DNA of 12,273 nucleotides, from assembly GCA_947258465.1 (NCBI GenBank), contig CAMYIQ010000122.1:1-12273 (forward strand), in the 5' to 3' direction. The position numbers and the translations under genes are program-made. Each line of letters begins with the position of its first letter. Within the stretch, counting starts at the first letter, position 1. Below the pieces are notes generated by a model. The model made no database searches. It had not been told where the DNA came from and was given only the letters and a program-made list of their open reading frames with translations. The DNA is from an uncultured Erythrobacter sp. GTDB taxonomy: Bacteria > Pseudomonadota > Alphaproteobacteria > Sphingomonadales > Sphingomonadaceae. Below, piece by piece: positions 6,439-12,273 of this stretch.

Positions 6439-7311
6439 ATGGCTGGAATTCCTCCCAAACCGTGGCCGACCGGCAAGGCGATGCAGCTCGAACCGCTGGT
6501 GCGCCGCGTGCTCGCTCCCAATCCATCGCCCTATACCTTCACCGGAACGCAGACCTATATCGTCGGCCTCGGCGATGGCTGCGCGGTGATCGATCCCGGA
6601 CCGGACGAGAAAGAGCATCTGCTCGCGCTCGATGCCGCGATCGGCGAGGAACATGTTTGTGCGATCATGTGCACGCATACGCATCGCGACCACTCGCCGG
6701 CCGCGAAAACGCTGGCTGCGCGAACGGGGGCGTCCATCATCGGCTGCGCGCCGCTGGTGATCGACAGCGACCTGCCCCGTTCCGACGAGGCTTTCGATCC
6801 GACCTACGAGCCCGACCGGGTGATGGAGGATGGCGAGCAGATGACCGGCCCCGGCTGGACGCTGACTGCCGTGGCCACACCGGGCCATGTCTCGAACCAC
6901 CTGTGCTTCGCGCTGGAGGAGAGCGGTGCGCTGTTCACCGGCGATCATGTGATGGGCTGGTCGACCAGCGTGGTGATCCCGCCCGATGGCGACATGGGCG
7001 ACTATATGAAGAGCCTCGACAAGCTTTATGCGCGCGAGGATCGGGTATTCTACCCGGCACATGGCGAAGCGGTCGAAAAACCGCGCCAGCTAGTGCGCGG
7101 CATGATCGGCCACCGCCGTCAGCGCGAGAACCAGATTCTACGGCACCTCGGCGAAGGACCGCATGCGGCAAGCGATTTCGTGCCCAAAATGTATAAGGGG
7201 CTCGATTCCAAACTGCACAAGGCGGCGGAGATGTCGGTCACCGCGCATCTCATCGATCTGGAACAGCGCGGCCTCGTCGCCCGTTCGGGCGATATATGGC
7301 AGACGATCTGA
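6439..7311 (+). CDS. MBL-fold metallohydrolase, LACTB2-like
   Basis: A 290-residue metallo-beta-lactamase-fold protein. The metal site is complete: THTHRDH (His80, His82, Asp84, His85), PGH at His150, GDH at Asp169, and AHGE at His208. The C-terminal part (about 236-288, ILRHLGEGPHAASDFV through HLIDLEQRGLVARSGDIW) fits the winged-helix domain found in LACTB2-type proteins. Relatives include a mitochondrial endoribonuclease and assorted thioester or ester hydrolases, so the substrate cannot be told from sequence. No signal peptide is seen; it should be cytoplasmic. The ATG at 6439 has only AGGG 10 nt upstream; an in-frame ATG at 6481 has AAGG too close and would trim the N-terminus. It is divergent from glpK, and its last 16 bases overlap the DUF4230 gene. 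Confidence 0.88.
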   Translation: MAGIPPKPWPTGKAMQLEPLVRRVLAPNPSPYTFTGTQTYIVGLGDGCAVIDPGPDEKEHLLALDAAIGEEHVCAIMCTHTHRDHSPAAKTLAARTGASIIGCAPLVIDSDLPRSDEAFDPTYEPDRVMEDGEQMTGPGWTLTAVATPGHVSNHLCFALEESGALFTGDHVMGWSTSVVIPPDGDMGDYMKSLDKLYAREDRVFYPAHGEAVEKPRQLVRGMIGHRRQRENQILRHLGEGPHAASDFVPKMYKGLDSKLHKAAEMSVTAHLIDLEQRGLVARSGDIWQTI

Positions 7312-7982
7312 AGACCGAAACACCCGAAATACAACCCGAAGTTCGGCGCGAACAGCCGCTCGCCCGCCTCCAGGCGGTGCCGTGGCTGATCGTGATCGTC
7401 TTGCTGGCGGCTGTCGCCTGGCTCGGCTGGCGGGCCTTCTTCTATCAGGAAGAGGGCGATCCGGTGGGCAGCGCGATGCTGGCGTTCGAGAAGCAGAACT
7501 CGCTGACCGTTTTCTCGTCCCGCTTCGAAGTCGTCGCGGAAAGCGTCGACCGGCGGGGTGTGCTCAATCTCGACCTGCTCGAAAGCCGACAGGCGGCGAT
7601 CATCCCGGCTACGGTCGAATACCGGCTGGACCTGTCGCGCATGGATCGCGACCGGTTCGCGTGGAATGAGGAGCGTGAGACGCTGAGCGTCATCCTCCCG
7701 CCGCTGCGCATTTCGCGCCCCAATCTCGACGAGGCCGCGCAGAAGACCTTTACCGAAGGCACCTATGTCAGCCGCGATGCCAGCGCGGACCTCGCGCGGA
7801 ACAACTCGCAGCAGGCCGAGCGCAAGGCCGCCGAATTCGCCAAGAATCCCGAAGTGCTTTCGCTGGCGAGACAAGCGGCGAAGGATGCGGTGCGGCAGAA
7901 CCTCGCCATCCCGATGCAGGTCGCGGGCTATGGCGAGGTGACGGTCGAGGTGCGCTTCGACGGGGAGCCCGCACCCGAGTGA
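7296..7982 (+). CDS. DUF4230 membrane-anchored protein
   Basis: A 228-residue protein with a charged cytoplasmic N-terminus, one membrane span at about 29-48 (PWLIVIVLLAAVAWLGWRAF), and a long soluble region that should face the periplasm. The region about 62-140 (AFEKQNSLTVFSSRFEVVAES and AAIIPATVEYRLDLSRMD) matches DUF4230, a family of unknown function with a fold-like alternation of beta strands; a helical, Lys/Ala-rich segment follows, then a terminal strand (YGEVTVEVRF). The ATG at 7296 lies inside the end of the MBL-fold gene with a 16-nt overlap and no Shine-Dalgarno sequence, which suggests translational coupling. No function should be inferred beyond an envelope location. Confidence 0.8.
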   Translation: MADDLKTETPEIQPEVRREQPLARLQAVPWLIVIVLLAAVAWLGWRAFFYQEEGDPVGSAMLAFEKQNSLTVFSSRFEVVAESVDRRGVLNLDLLESRQAAIIPATVEYRLDLSRMDRDRFAWNEERETLSVILPPLRISRPNLDEAAQKTFTEGTYVSRDASADLARNNSQQAERKAAEFAKNPEVLSLARQAAKDAVRQNLAIPMQVAGYGEVTVEVRFDGEPAPE

Positions 7983-7983
7983 T

Positions 7984-8011
7984 TTGACCTTGTCCCGGCG
8001 CCGCTATAGGC
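7984..8011 (+). promoter_or_regulatory. Candidate promoter before the polytopic membrane-protein gene
   Basis: TTGACC (7984-7989) and TATAGG (8005-8010, within GCTATAGGC) resemble -35 and -10 boxes, but the spacer is only 15 bp, short for sigma-70. The GCTATAGGC core is identical to the element just before ptsP. The 79-bp gap after the DUF4230 gene is the natural place for a promoter. Confidence 0.4.
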
Positions 8012-8061
8012 CTTAGCCAAAAGACAGATCGGTCGCTTGGCTTTGAGGGGGGCTTGGGACC

Positions 8062-8838
8062 ATGGCCATCGCAACCGCGCCGCGCGAAACTGTCGTTCAC
8101 GGCGATACACGCTTTTTCACGATCATGGCCTTCGTCATGTCGTTCATCATCGTCGCGGGCTTTTCGGTCAATCTGGCCATGGGCCGGTCGAGCTTCGAGG
8201 TGCCCGCCGCCTACCATGTCCATGCTCTCGTCTTCATGGGCTGGATCGGCCTCTATCTCGCGCAGCACCTGACGGCATCGCAGCGCAATTGGAAGCTGCA
8301 CGCCGCGCTCGGCAAACTCGCCTATCTCTGGGTTCCGGCCATGGTGATCGCGGGTGGCGCGATCATGATCGTGGTCGCGCGCCGTACGGGCGGCCCGTTC
8401 TTCTTCGACGTGAACGAATTCCTCATCAGCAACCTGGCCCTGCTACTGTGCTTCGGCGGCCTTGCTTTATGGGCACTGCAGCGTCAGCGCTATGGCGGCT
8501 GGCATCGCCGCCTCATGCTGTGTTCGATGGCGGTGCTGACCGGACCGGGCCTTGGTCGTCTGCTACCCATGCCGCTGATGATCCCCAATGCCTGGACCAT
8601 AACCATCACCGCCACGATGATTTTTCCGATCATCGGGATGATCGCGGACAAGCGCAGGCACGGCGGCATCCACCCGGCCTATCGCTGGGGACTGGGCATT
8701 TACGCCGCGACCTTCATCGTCTCGATGCTGCTTGCCTATTCCCCGATGGGCTACGCTTTCACCGAATGGGTCATCGCCGACAGCGCCGGAGCAGAGCGCC
8801 CGATGGAGGCTTTCCTCCCGCCGGGCTTCGCCATGTGA
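8062..8838 (+). CDS. Polytopic inner-membrane protein with conserved histidines, function unknown
   Basis: A 258-residue protein with about six or seven hydrophobic segments (near residues 18-38, 50-70, 83-107, 120-140, 150-170, 177-195 and 210-228). Several histidines sit at or near membrane faces: His52, His54, His69 and His80 in YHVHALVFMGWIGLYLAQH and WKLHAALGKLAY, then His148 in GWHRRLML and His204 in GGIHPAY. The WKLHAALGKLAY and HRRLML motifs resemble those of DUF2306 and other small heme-binding-like membrane families, in which paired histidines may hold heme b. I do not recognise a named family with confidence. The ATG at 8062 is preceded by a GAGGGGGG run about 10 nt upstream, so translation should be strong. 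A promoter-like pair lies in the 79-bp gap before it, and nadA follows after 88 bp. It may be a redox or transport component; this is inference only. Confidence 0.75.
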   Translation: MAIATAPRETVVHGDTRFFTIMAFVMSFIIVAGFSVNLAMGRSSFEVPAAYHVHALVFMGWIGLYLAQHLTASQRNWKLHAALGKLAYLWVPAMVIAGGAIMIVVARRTGGPFFFDVNEFLISNLALLLCFGGLALWALQRQRYGGWHRRLMLCSMAVLTGPGLGRLLPMPLMIPNAWTITITATMIFPIIGMIADKRRHGGIHPAYRWGLGIYAATFIVSMLLAYSPMGYAFTEWVIADSAGAERPMEAFLPPGFAM

Positions 8839-8889
8839 CTGGATGCAAACGCGCTTGCCCGGAACGCACTCGCCATCGCGTCCGTTGCA

Positions 8890-8898
8890 GCTATAAGC
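8890..8898 (+). promoter_or_regulatory. Candidate -10 element (GCTATAAGC) before nadA
   Basis: GCTATAAGC lies 28 nt before the nadA start and contains TATAAG, one base from the consensus hexamer at its last position. It is a one-base variant of the GCTATAGGC found before ptsP and before the membrane-protein gene. No convincing -35 hexamer lies 16-18 bp upstream. Confidence 0.4.
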
Positions 8899-8926
8899 GC
8901 CTCACACGCATCCAACGGGATATTCA

Positions 8927-9913
8927 ATGACTGCCGAAACCAGCCTGCCGACCGGCACCGATCTGCGCGCCGAGATCGAACGCCTCCGCAAGGAGAAGAA
9001 CGCGATCATCCTCGCACATTATTACCAGACCTCCGACATTCAGGATATCGCCGATTTCGTCGGCGACAGCCTCGAACTGTCGCGCAAGGCGGCCGAAACC
9101 GATGCCGATGTGATCGTGTTCTGCGGCGTGAAGTTCATGGCCGATACGGCCAAGATCCTGAGCCCTGAAAAGATCGTCGTCCTGCCCGATATGGATGCCG
9201 GTTGCAGCCTCGAAGACAGTTGCCCGCCGGAAAAATTCAAGGCCTTCCGCGAAGCGCATCCCGACCATATCGCGCTGACCTATATCAATTGCTCGACCGA
9301 GGTTAAGGCGCTGAGCGACGTCATCGTCACCAGCTCCAGCGCGGAAACGATCATCAGCCAGATTCCCGAAGACCAGAAGATCATCTTCGGCCCGGATCGG
9401 CATCTGGGCGGCTATATGAGCCGCAAGTTCAATCGCGAAATGCTGCTGTGGCCGGGCGTGTGCATCGTCCACGAAGCCTTCAGCGAGACCGAGCTACTCA
9501 AGCTCAAGGCGCAGCACCCCGATGCGCCGGTTGCCGCGCACCCCGAATGCCCGCCGACGATTATCGACCATGCCGACTATGTCGGGTCGACCAGCGGCAT
9601 CCTGCAATTCGCCAAGACCTTCGAAGGCGACACGCTGATCGTGGCGACCGAACCGCATATCATCCACCAGATGGAAAAGGCGCTGCCCGAAAAGAATTTC
9701 ATCGGCGCGCCCGGCGCGGACGGCAACTGCAGCTGCAACATCTGCCCCAATATGGCGCTCAACACGATGGAGAAGATGTACGCCTGCCTGCGCGATCTCG
9801 AACCGCGCATCGAGATCGAGGAAGGGCTGCGCCTGAAAGCCAAACAAAGCCTCGACCGCATGCTCGAAATGGCCAGCGGCACGATCGGCAAGGGCGATTT
9901 GGGCAAGGTCTAA
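8927..9913 (+). CDS. nadA: Quinolinate synthase A
   Basis: This 328-residue [4Fe-4S] enzyme condenses iminoaspartate with dihydroxyacetone phosphate to quinolinate in de novo NAD synthesis. Recognisable motifs are AIILAHYYQTSDIQDIADFVGDSLELS (27-52), FCGVKFMADTAKIL (65-78), DAGCSLEDSC (90-99), YINCSTEVKALSDVIVTSSSA (119-139), IFGPDRHLGGY (153-163), HPECPP (205-210) and CSCNICPNMALNTMEKMYACL (268-288). The cluster ligands should be Cys93, Cys179 and Cys273, matching the family spacing. The ATG at 8927 has CGGGA 6 nt upstream. Neither nadB nor nadC is adjacent, so the other pathway steps must be encoded elsewhere. The S9 peptidase gene follows after only 23 bp and may share its transcript. The product is cytoplasmic. 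Confidence 0.96.
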   Translation: MTAETSLPTGTDLRAEIERLRKEKNAIILAHYYQTSDIQDIADFVGDSLELSRKAAETDADVIVFCGVKFMADTAKILSPEKIVVLPDMDAGCSLEDSCPPEKFKAFREAHPDHIALTYINCSTEVKALSDVIVTSSSAETIISQIPEDQKIIFGPDRHLGGYMSRKFNREMLLWPGVCIVHEAFSETELLKLKAQHPDAPVAAHPECPPTIIDHADYVGSTSGILQFAKTFEGDTLIVATEPHIIHQMEKALPEKNFIGAPGADGNCSCNICPNMALNTMEKMYACLRDLEPRIEIEEGLRLKAKQSLDRMLEMASGTIGKGDLGKV

Positions 9914-9936
9914 AAAGTACTCAGGGAGAGAACACC

Positions 9937-12054
9937 ATGGTCGCACGCCTCGCGCTCGCCGCCGCGCTTGCATTCACCGCTGCCCCGCTCGCCGCGCAGG
10001 AACCGGATGCGGACGATCCGTATATCTGGCTCGAGGAAATCCAGGGCGAGCGCGCGCTGGCAAAGGTCGATCAATGGAACGCCGATACCGAAGCCGTGCT
10101 GACCGCGCAGCCCGAATATCCGCTGGCCAAGGCTTGGGCGAAGCAGATCCTCGACGATACGCGCCAGATTGCCATGCCCGATGCGATCATGGGCGACCAG
10201 GTTACAAATCTGTGGCGCGATGCGAACAATCCGCGCGGGCTGTGGCGTATTGCCAGCCTCGATAGCTACATGGTCGGCGCGCCCGAATGGCGCGTGCTGA
10301 TCGATGTCGATCGGTTGGGCGAGGAAGAGGGCGAAAGCTGGATCTGGCACGGTGCAGACTGCCTCGCGCCCGAATACACCCGCTGCCTGATCTCGCTCAG
10401 CCCCGGCGGAACCGATGCCGATGTGGTGCGCGAATTCGACGTCACGACAGGCGCCTTTGTCGAGGGTGGCTTTACCCTGCCCGAGGCTAAGTCCAACGTC
10501 GCCTGGTTCGATCGTGACACGCTGTTCGTCGGCACCGACGAGGGAGAAGGCTCGCTGACCGACTCCGGCTATCCGCGCCTCGTGAAGCTGTGGCAGCGCG
10601 GCACCGAATTCGCCCAGGCACGCCAGATCGCCGAAGGCGAACAGTCCGACATCAGCATGAACGGCTTTTCGATCCTCGACGGCGACACCCGCTGGCGCTT
10701 CGTGCGCCGGGGGCCGAGCTTCTGGACGAGCCAGTACAGCCTCGCGCGCGAGGATGGCACGCTCACACCTCTGCCCTTGCCCGAGGACGCCGAATTCGAA
10801 GCGGTTCTCGGCGGCCAGGTGATCGCCAAGCTCAATTCCGCTTTCGAAACCTCGCGCGGTATGGCGCAGCCCGGCACCCTGCTCGCATGGTCGCTTGAAG
10901 ACGTGTTGCGCGGTTCCGACCCCGATCCTGTCGTTGTTTTCCGCCCGAGCGAGACGCAGGCCATCGAGGAAGTCGCCGCATCGGAAAACAAGCTCTGGGT
11001 CAAGGTGCTCGACGATGTCTCGGGCAAGCTGATCGCGCTGACCCCGGGAGCGGATCGCTGGTCCAGCCGCGAGATGGACCTTCCCGCCAACAGCACGCTC
11101 CAGATCGCCGAAACCAGCGGCGAGGGCGACACTGCCTTCGTCACGGTCGAAAACATGCTCACCCCGCCAACGCTGTGGGCCGTGCCGAGCGAGGGCGAAC
11201 CCCTCGCCATCGCCAGCGAACCGGCGCAGTTCGATGCAGACAAGTTTACCTTCGAGCAAAAATTCGCGACTTCGAAGGATGGCACCAAGGTTCCCTATTA
11301 CCTCGTCCGGCCCAAGGGCGCCGAAGGCCCGCTGCCCACGCTGATCCATGCCTATGGCGGGTTCCGCGCCGCGCAGACGCCCAAATATCTTACCGCCGAG
11401 CCCTATCGCAGCGGCCCGCTGGGCCTCTTCTGGGTCGAAAGCGGTAATGCCTATGTGCTCGCCAATATACGCGGCGGCGGCGAATACGGTCCGCGCTGGC
11501 ACGAGGATGCGCTGCGCGACAAGCGCCAGAACAGCTTCGACGATTTCCATGCCGTGGCCGACGATCTGGTCGCCAATCGTCTCGCATCGCCGGGGCGCAT
11601 CGCCGCTTCGGGCCGGTCGAATGGCGGCGTGCTGGTCGGCGCGGTCGCCAATCAGCGGCCCGACCTTTACGGCGCGATCATTTCGGGCAGCCCGCTGATC
11701 GACATGAAGCGCTATAACAAGCTGCTCGCGGGTGCATCGTGGATGGCCGAATACGGCAACCCGGACGTGCCTGCGGACTGGGCCTTCATGCGCGCCTGGT
11801 CTCCCTACCAGAACATGCGCGACGGCCCCGATGTCCCCGCCGCCTTCTATTACCTCTCGACGCTCGACGACCGGGTACATCCCGGCCACGCGCGCAAGGC
11901 GGCGGCCAAGCACGAGGCCTTCGGCCAGACCTTCTACTATCACGAATATCGCGAAGGCGGGCATTCGGTCGGTTCGGACCACGAGGAAGACGCCAAGCGT
12001 GCCGCGCTGCTACTCGCCTATCTCAACCGCGAGATCGGCAGCGGAGCACAGTGA
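9937..12054 (+). CDS. Secreted S9-family prolyl oligopeptidase
   Basis: A 705-residue serine peptidase of the S9 (prolyl oligopeptidase) family. A signal peptide covers residues 1-20 (MVARLALAAALAFTAAPLAA, cleavage predicted before QEP), so it should act in the periplasm or outside the cell. The mature N-terminus has the family opening DDPYIWLEEIQGERAL; a beta-propeller region fills roughly 80-430, and the alpha/beta-hydrolase domain follows. The catalytic triad is Ser561 in GRSNGG, Asp644 in LDDRVHPGH and His676 in EGGHSVGSDH. The oxyanion and substrate regions HAYGGF (471-476) and NIRGGGEYGPRWH (510-522) are also intact. It should cleave short proline-containing peptides; the exact specificity is unknown. 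The ATG at 9937 is chosen for its AGGGAGAG site 6 nt upstream and the signal peptide. The frame is open back to 9448 only by running through nadA. Confidence 0.93.
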   Translation: MVARLALAAALAFTAAPLAAQEPDADDPYIWLEEIQGERALAKVDQWNADTEAVLTAQPEYPLAKAWAKQILDDTRQIAMPDAIMGDQVTNLWRDANNPRGLWRIASLDSYMVGAPEWRVLIDVDRLGEEEGESWIWHGADCLAPEYTRCLISLSPGGTDADVVREFDVTTGAFVEGGFTLPEAKSNVAWFDRDTLFVGTDEGEGSLTDSGYPRLVKLWQRGTEFAQARQIAEGEQSDISMNGFSILDGDTRWRFVRRGPSFWTSQYSLAREDGTLTPLPLPEDAEFEAVLGGQVIAKLNSAFETSRGMAQPGTLLAWSLEDVLRGSDPDPVVVFRPSETQAIEEVAASENKLWVKVLDDVSGKLIALTPGADRWSSREMDLPANSTLQIAETSGEGDTAFVTVENMLTPPTLWAVPSEGEPLAIASEPAQFDADKFTFEQKFATSKDGTKVPYYLVRPKGAEGPLPTLIHAYGGFRAAQTPKYLTAEPYRSGPLGLFWVESGNAYVLANIRGGGEYGPRWHEDALRDKRQNSFDDFHAVADDLVANRLASPGRIAASGRSNGGVLVGAVANQRPDLYGAIISGSPLIDMKRYNKLLAGASWMAEYGNPDVPADWAFMRAWSPYQNMRDGPDVPAAFYYLSTLDDRVHPGHARKAAAKHEAFGQTFYYHEYREGGHSVGSDHEEDAKRAALLLAYLNREIGSGAQ

Positions 12055-12079
12055 GGCACCCAATCGCAATTCACGCGTT

Positions 12080-12108
12080 CATCCCCTGACCGCAACTGGC
12101 AGGGGATG
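12080..12108 (+). promoter_or_regulatory. Hairpin that would mask the ribosome-binding site of the DUF2254-like gene
   Basis: CATCCCCTG (12080-12088) and CAGGGGATG (12100-12108) form a perfect 9-bp stem with an 11-nt loop, in the 59-bp gap between the S9 peptidase stop and the TTG start at 12114. The 3' arm contains AGGGGA, the only plausible Shine-Dalgarno sequence for the downstream gene. The stem could act as a weak terminator after the peptidase (no T-tract follows), or it could limit translation of the next gene. Confidence 0.5.
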
Positions 12109-12113
12109 CCCGC

Positions 12114-12273
12114 TTGACCGCCGACATACGTTTTTTCTGGGCACGGCTTAACGCGAATTACTGGTTCTATCCGGCGCTGTTCTCGCTTGTTGCAGCGGCG
12201 CTGGCGTTTGCCATGGTGGCGGTCGATCGGGCCGGTTTCGCCGAATTCCTCAACGACGTGGACTGGATCGTGC
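12114..12273 (+). CDS. Probable DUF2254 membrane protein (N-terminal part, cut by window edge)
   Basis: The first 53 residues are visible and the frame is open to the right edge. The sequence begins TADIRFFWARLNANYWFYPAL, followed by a hydrophobic span at about 18-38 ending in VDRAG, which fits the opening of DUF2254 membrane proteins (Trp/Phe/Pro before the first helix, then an Asp-Arg). An in-frame TGA at 12087-12089 limits the start; no in-frame ATG lies between it and the hydrophobic segment. I choose the TTG at 12114, with AGGGGA (12101-12106) 7 nt upstream. The nearby ATG at 12106 is in another frame and stops within three codons. The ribosome-binding site lies in a hairpin arm. Function is unknown, and the family call rests on a short fragment. 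Confidence 0.65.
   Translation, partial: MTADIRFFWARLNANYWFYPALFSLVAAALAFAMVAVDRAGFAEFLNDVDWIV

Noticed and set aside
6320..6526. An upstream extension of glpK by 69 residues
   Set aside because: The extra sequence has no kinase similarity and would overlap the start of the MBL-fold gene; family members begin just before the DAGTTSTR motif.
8841..8913. GGATGC and GCATCC flanking the gap before nadA as an inverted repeat
   Set aside because: The 6-bp arms are about 60 bp apart, which is easily chance, and no symmetric extension is seen.
9448..9936. A 163-residue N-terminal extension of the S9 peptidase reading through nadA
   Set aside because: It overlaps nadA in another frame and has low-complexity Arg-rich content. 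The ATG at 9937 has a strong ribosome-binding site and begins a typical signal peptide.
9910..11982. A 690-codon open frame on the minus strand, antisense to the S9 peptidase
   Set aside because: Same reason: it is a codon-bias shadow of a well-supported gene, with no family motifs and no ribosome-binding site that stands out.
1..12273. Mobile element, CRISPR, toxin-antitoxin or phage-defence system
   Set aside because: No transposase, integrase, repeat-spacer pattern, toxin-antitoxin pair or defence-gene motif was found; base and codon usage look uniform across the window.

Overview
The window is GC-rich, densely coding chromosomal DNA that looks like an alphaproteobacterium of the order Sphingomonadales, probably the Erythrobacteraceae. 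This rests on the gene families (an RcdA-type CtrA-degradation adaptor, two DUF465/YdcH-like proteins, a RodZ-like membrane HTH protein beside ptsP and a YbgF-like protein), the codon usage, and recurring GCTATA(A/G)GC promoter-like elements. It holds eleven complete protein genes and two genes cut by the window edges. I see no rRNA, tRNA, CRISPR array, insertion sequence or prophage gene.

Left block, minus strand, in order of transcription: a 51-residue DUF465 protein (3774-3929), then ptsP for the PTS-Ntr enzyme I (1432-3702), then a RodZ-like membrane protein with a cytoplasmic HTH domain (460-1290), then the start of a secreted YbgF/CpoB-like coiled-coil protein (355 to the left edge). 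Hairpins separate several of these genes. The 141-bp gap before the RodZ-like gene carries an extended -10 candidate and a 9-bp inverted repeat, so that gene probably has its own promoter.

Centre: a second DUF465 gene (4095-4304, GTG start) runs divergently from the first across a 165-bp gap that contains a TATCAA/TTGATA inverted repeat. It is followed by an RcdA/DUF1465 gene (4397-4855). That gene meets glpK (4856-6319, minus) tail to tail with no spacer base; the two stop codons form one TGATCA palindrome.

Right block, plus strand: a metallo-beta-lactamase-fold hydrolase of LACTB2 type (6439-7311) overlaps a DUF4230 membrane-anchored protein (7296-7982). Next come a polytopic membrane protein with conserved histidines (8062-8838), quinolinate synthase nadA (8927-9913), a secreted S9 prolyl oligopeptidase (9937-12054), and the start of a probable DUF2254 membrane protein (from 12114, TTG start, cut by the right edge).

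Most of this is housekeeping and central metabolism: nitrogen-related phosphotransfer, envelope morphogenesis, cell-cycle proteolysis, glycerol phosphorylation, NAD synthesis and periplasmic peptide turnover. I do not see a clearly new multi-gene system. The best leads are the ptsP/DUF465/rcdA neighbourhood with its divergent operator-like site, a hairpin that would bury the ribosome-binding site of the DUF2254 gene, the inverted repeat in the leader of the RodZ-like gene, and a glycerol kinase whose fructose-1,6-bisphosphate control loop appears to be missing.
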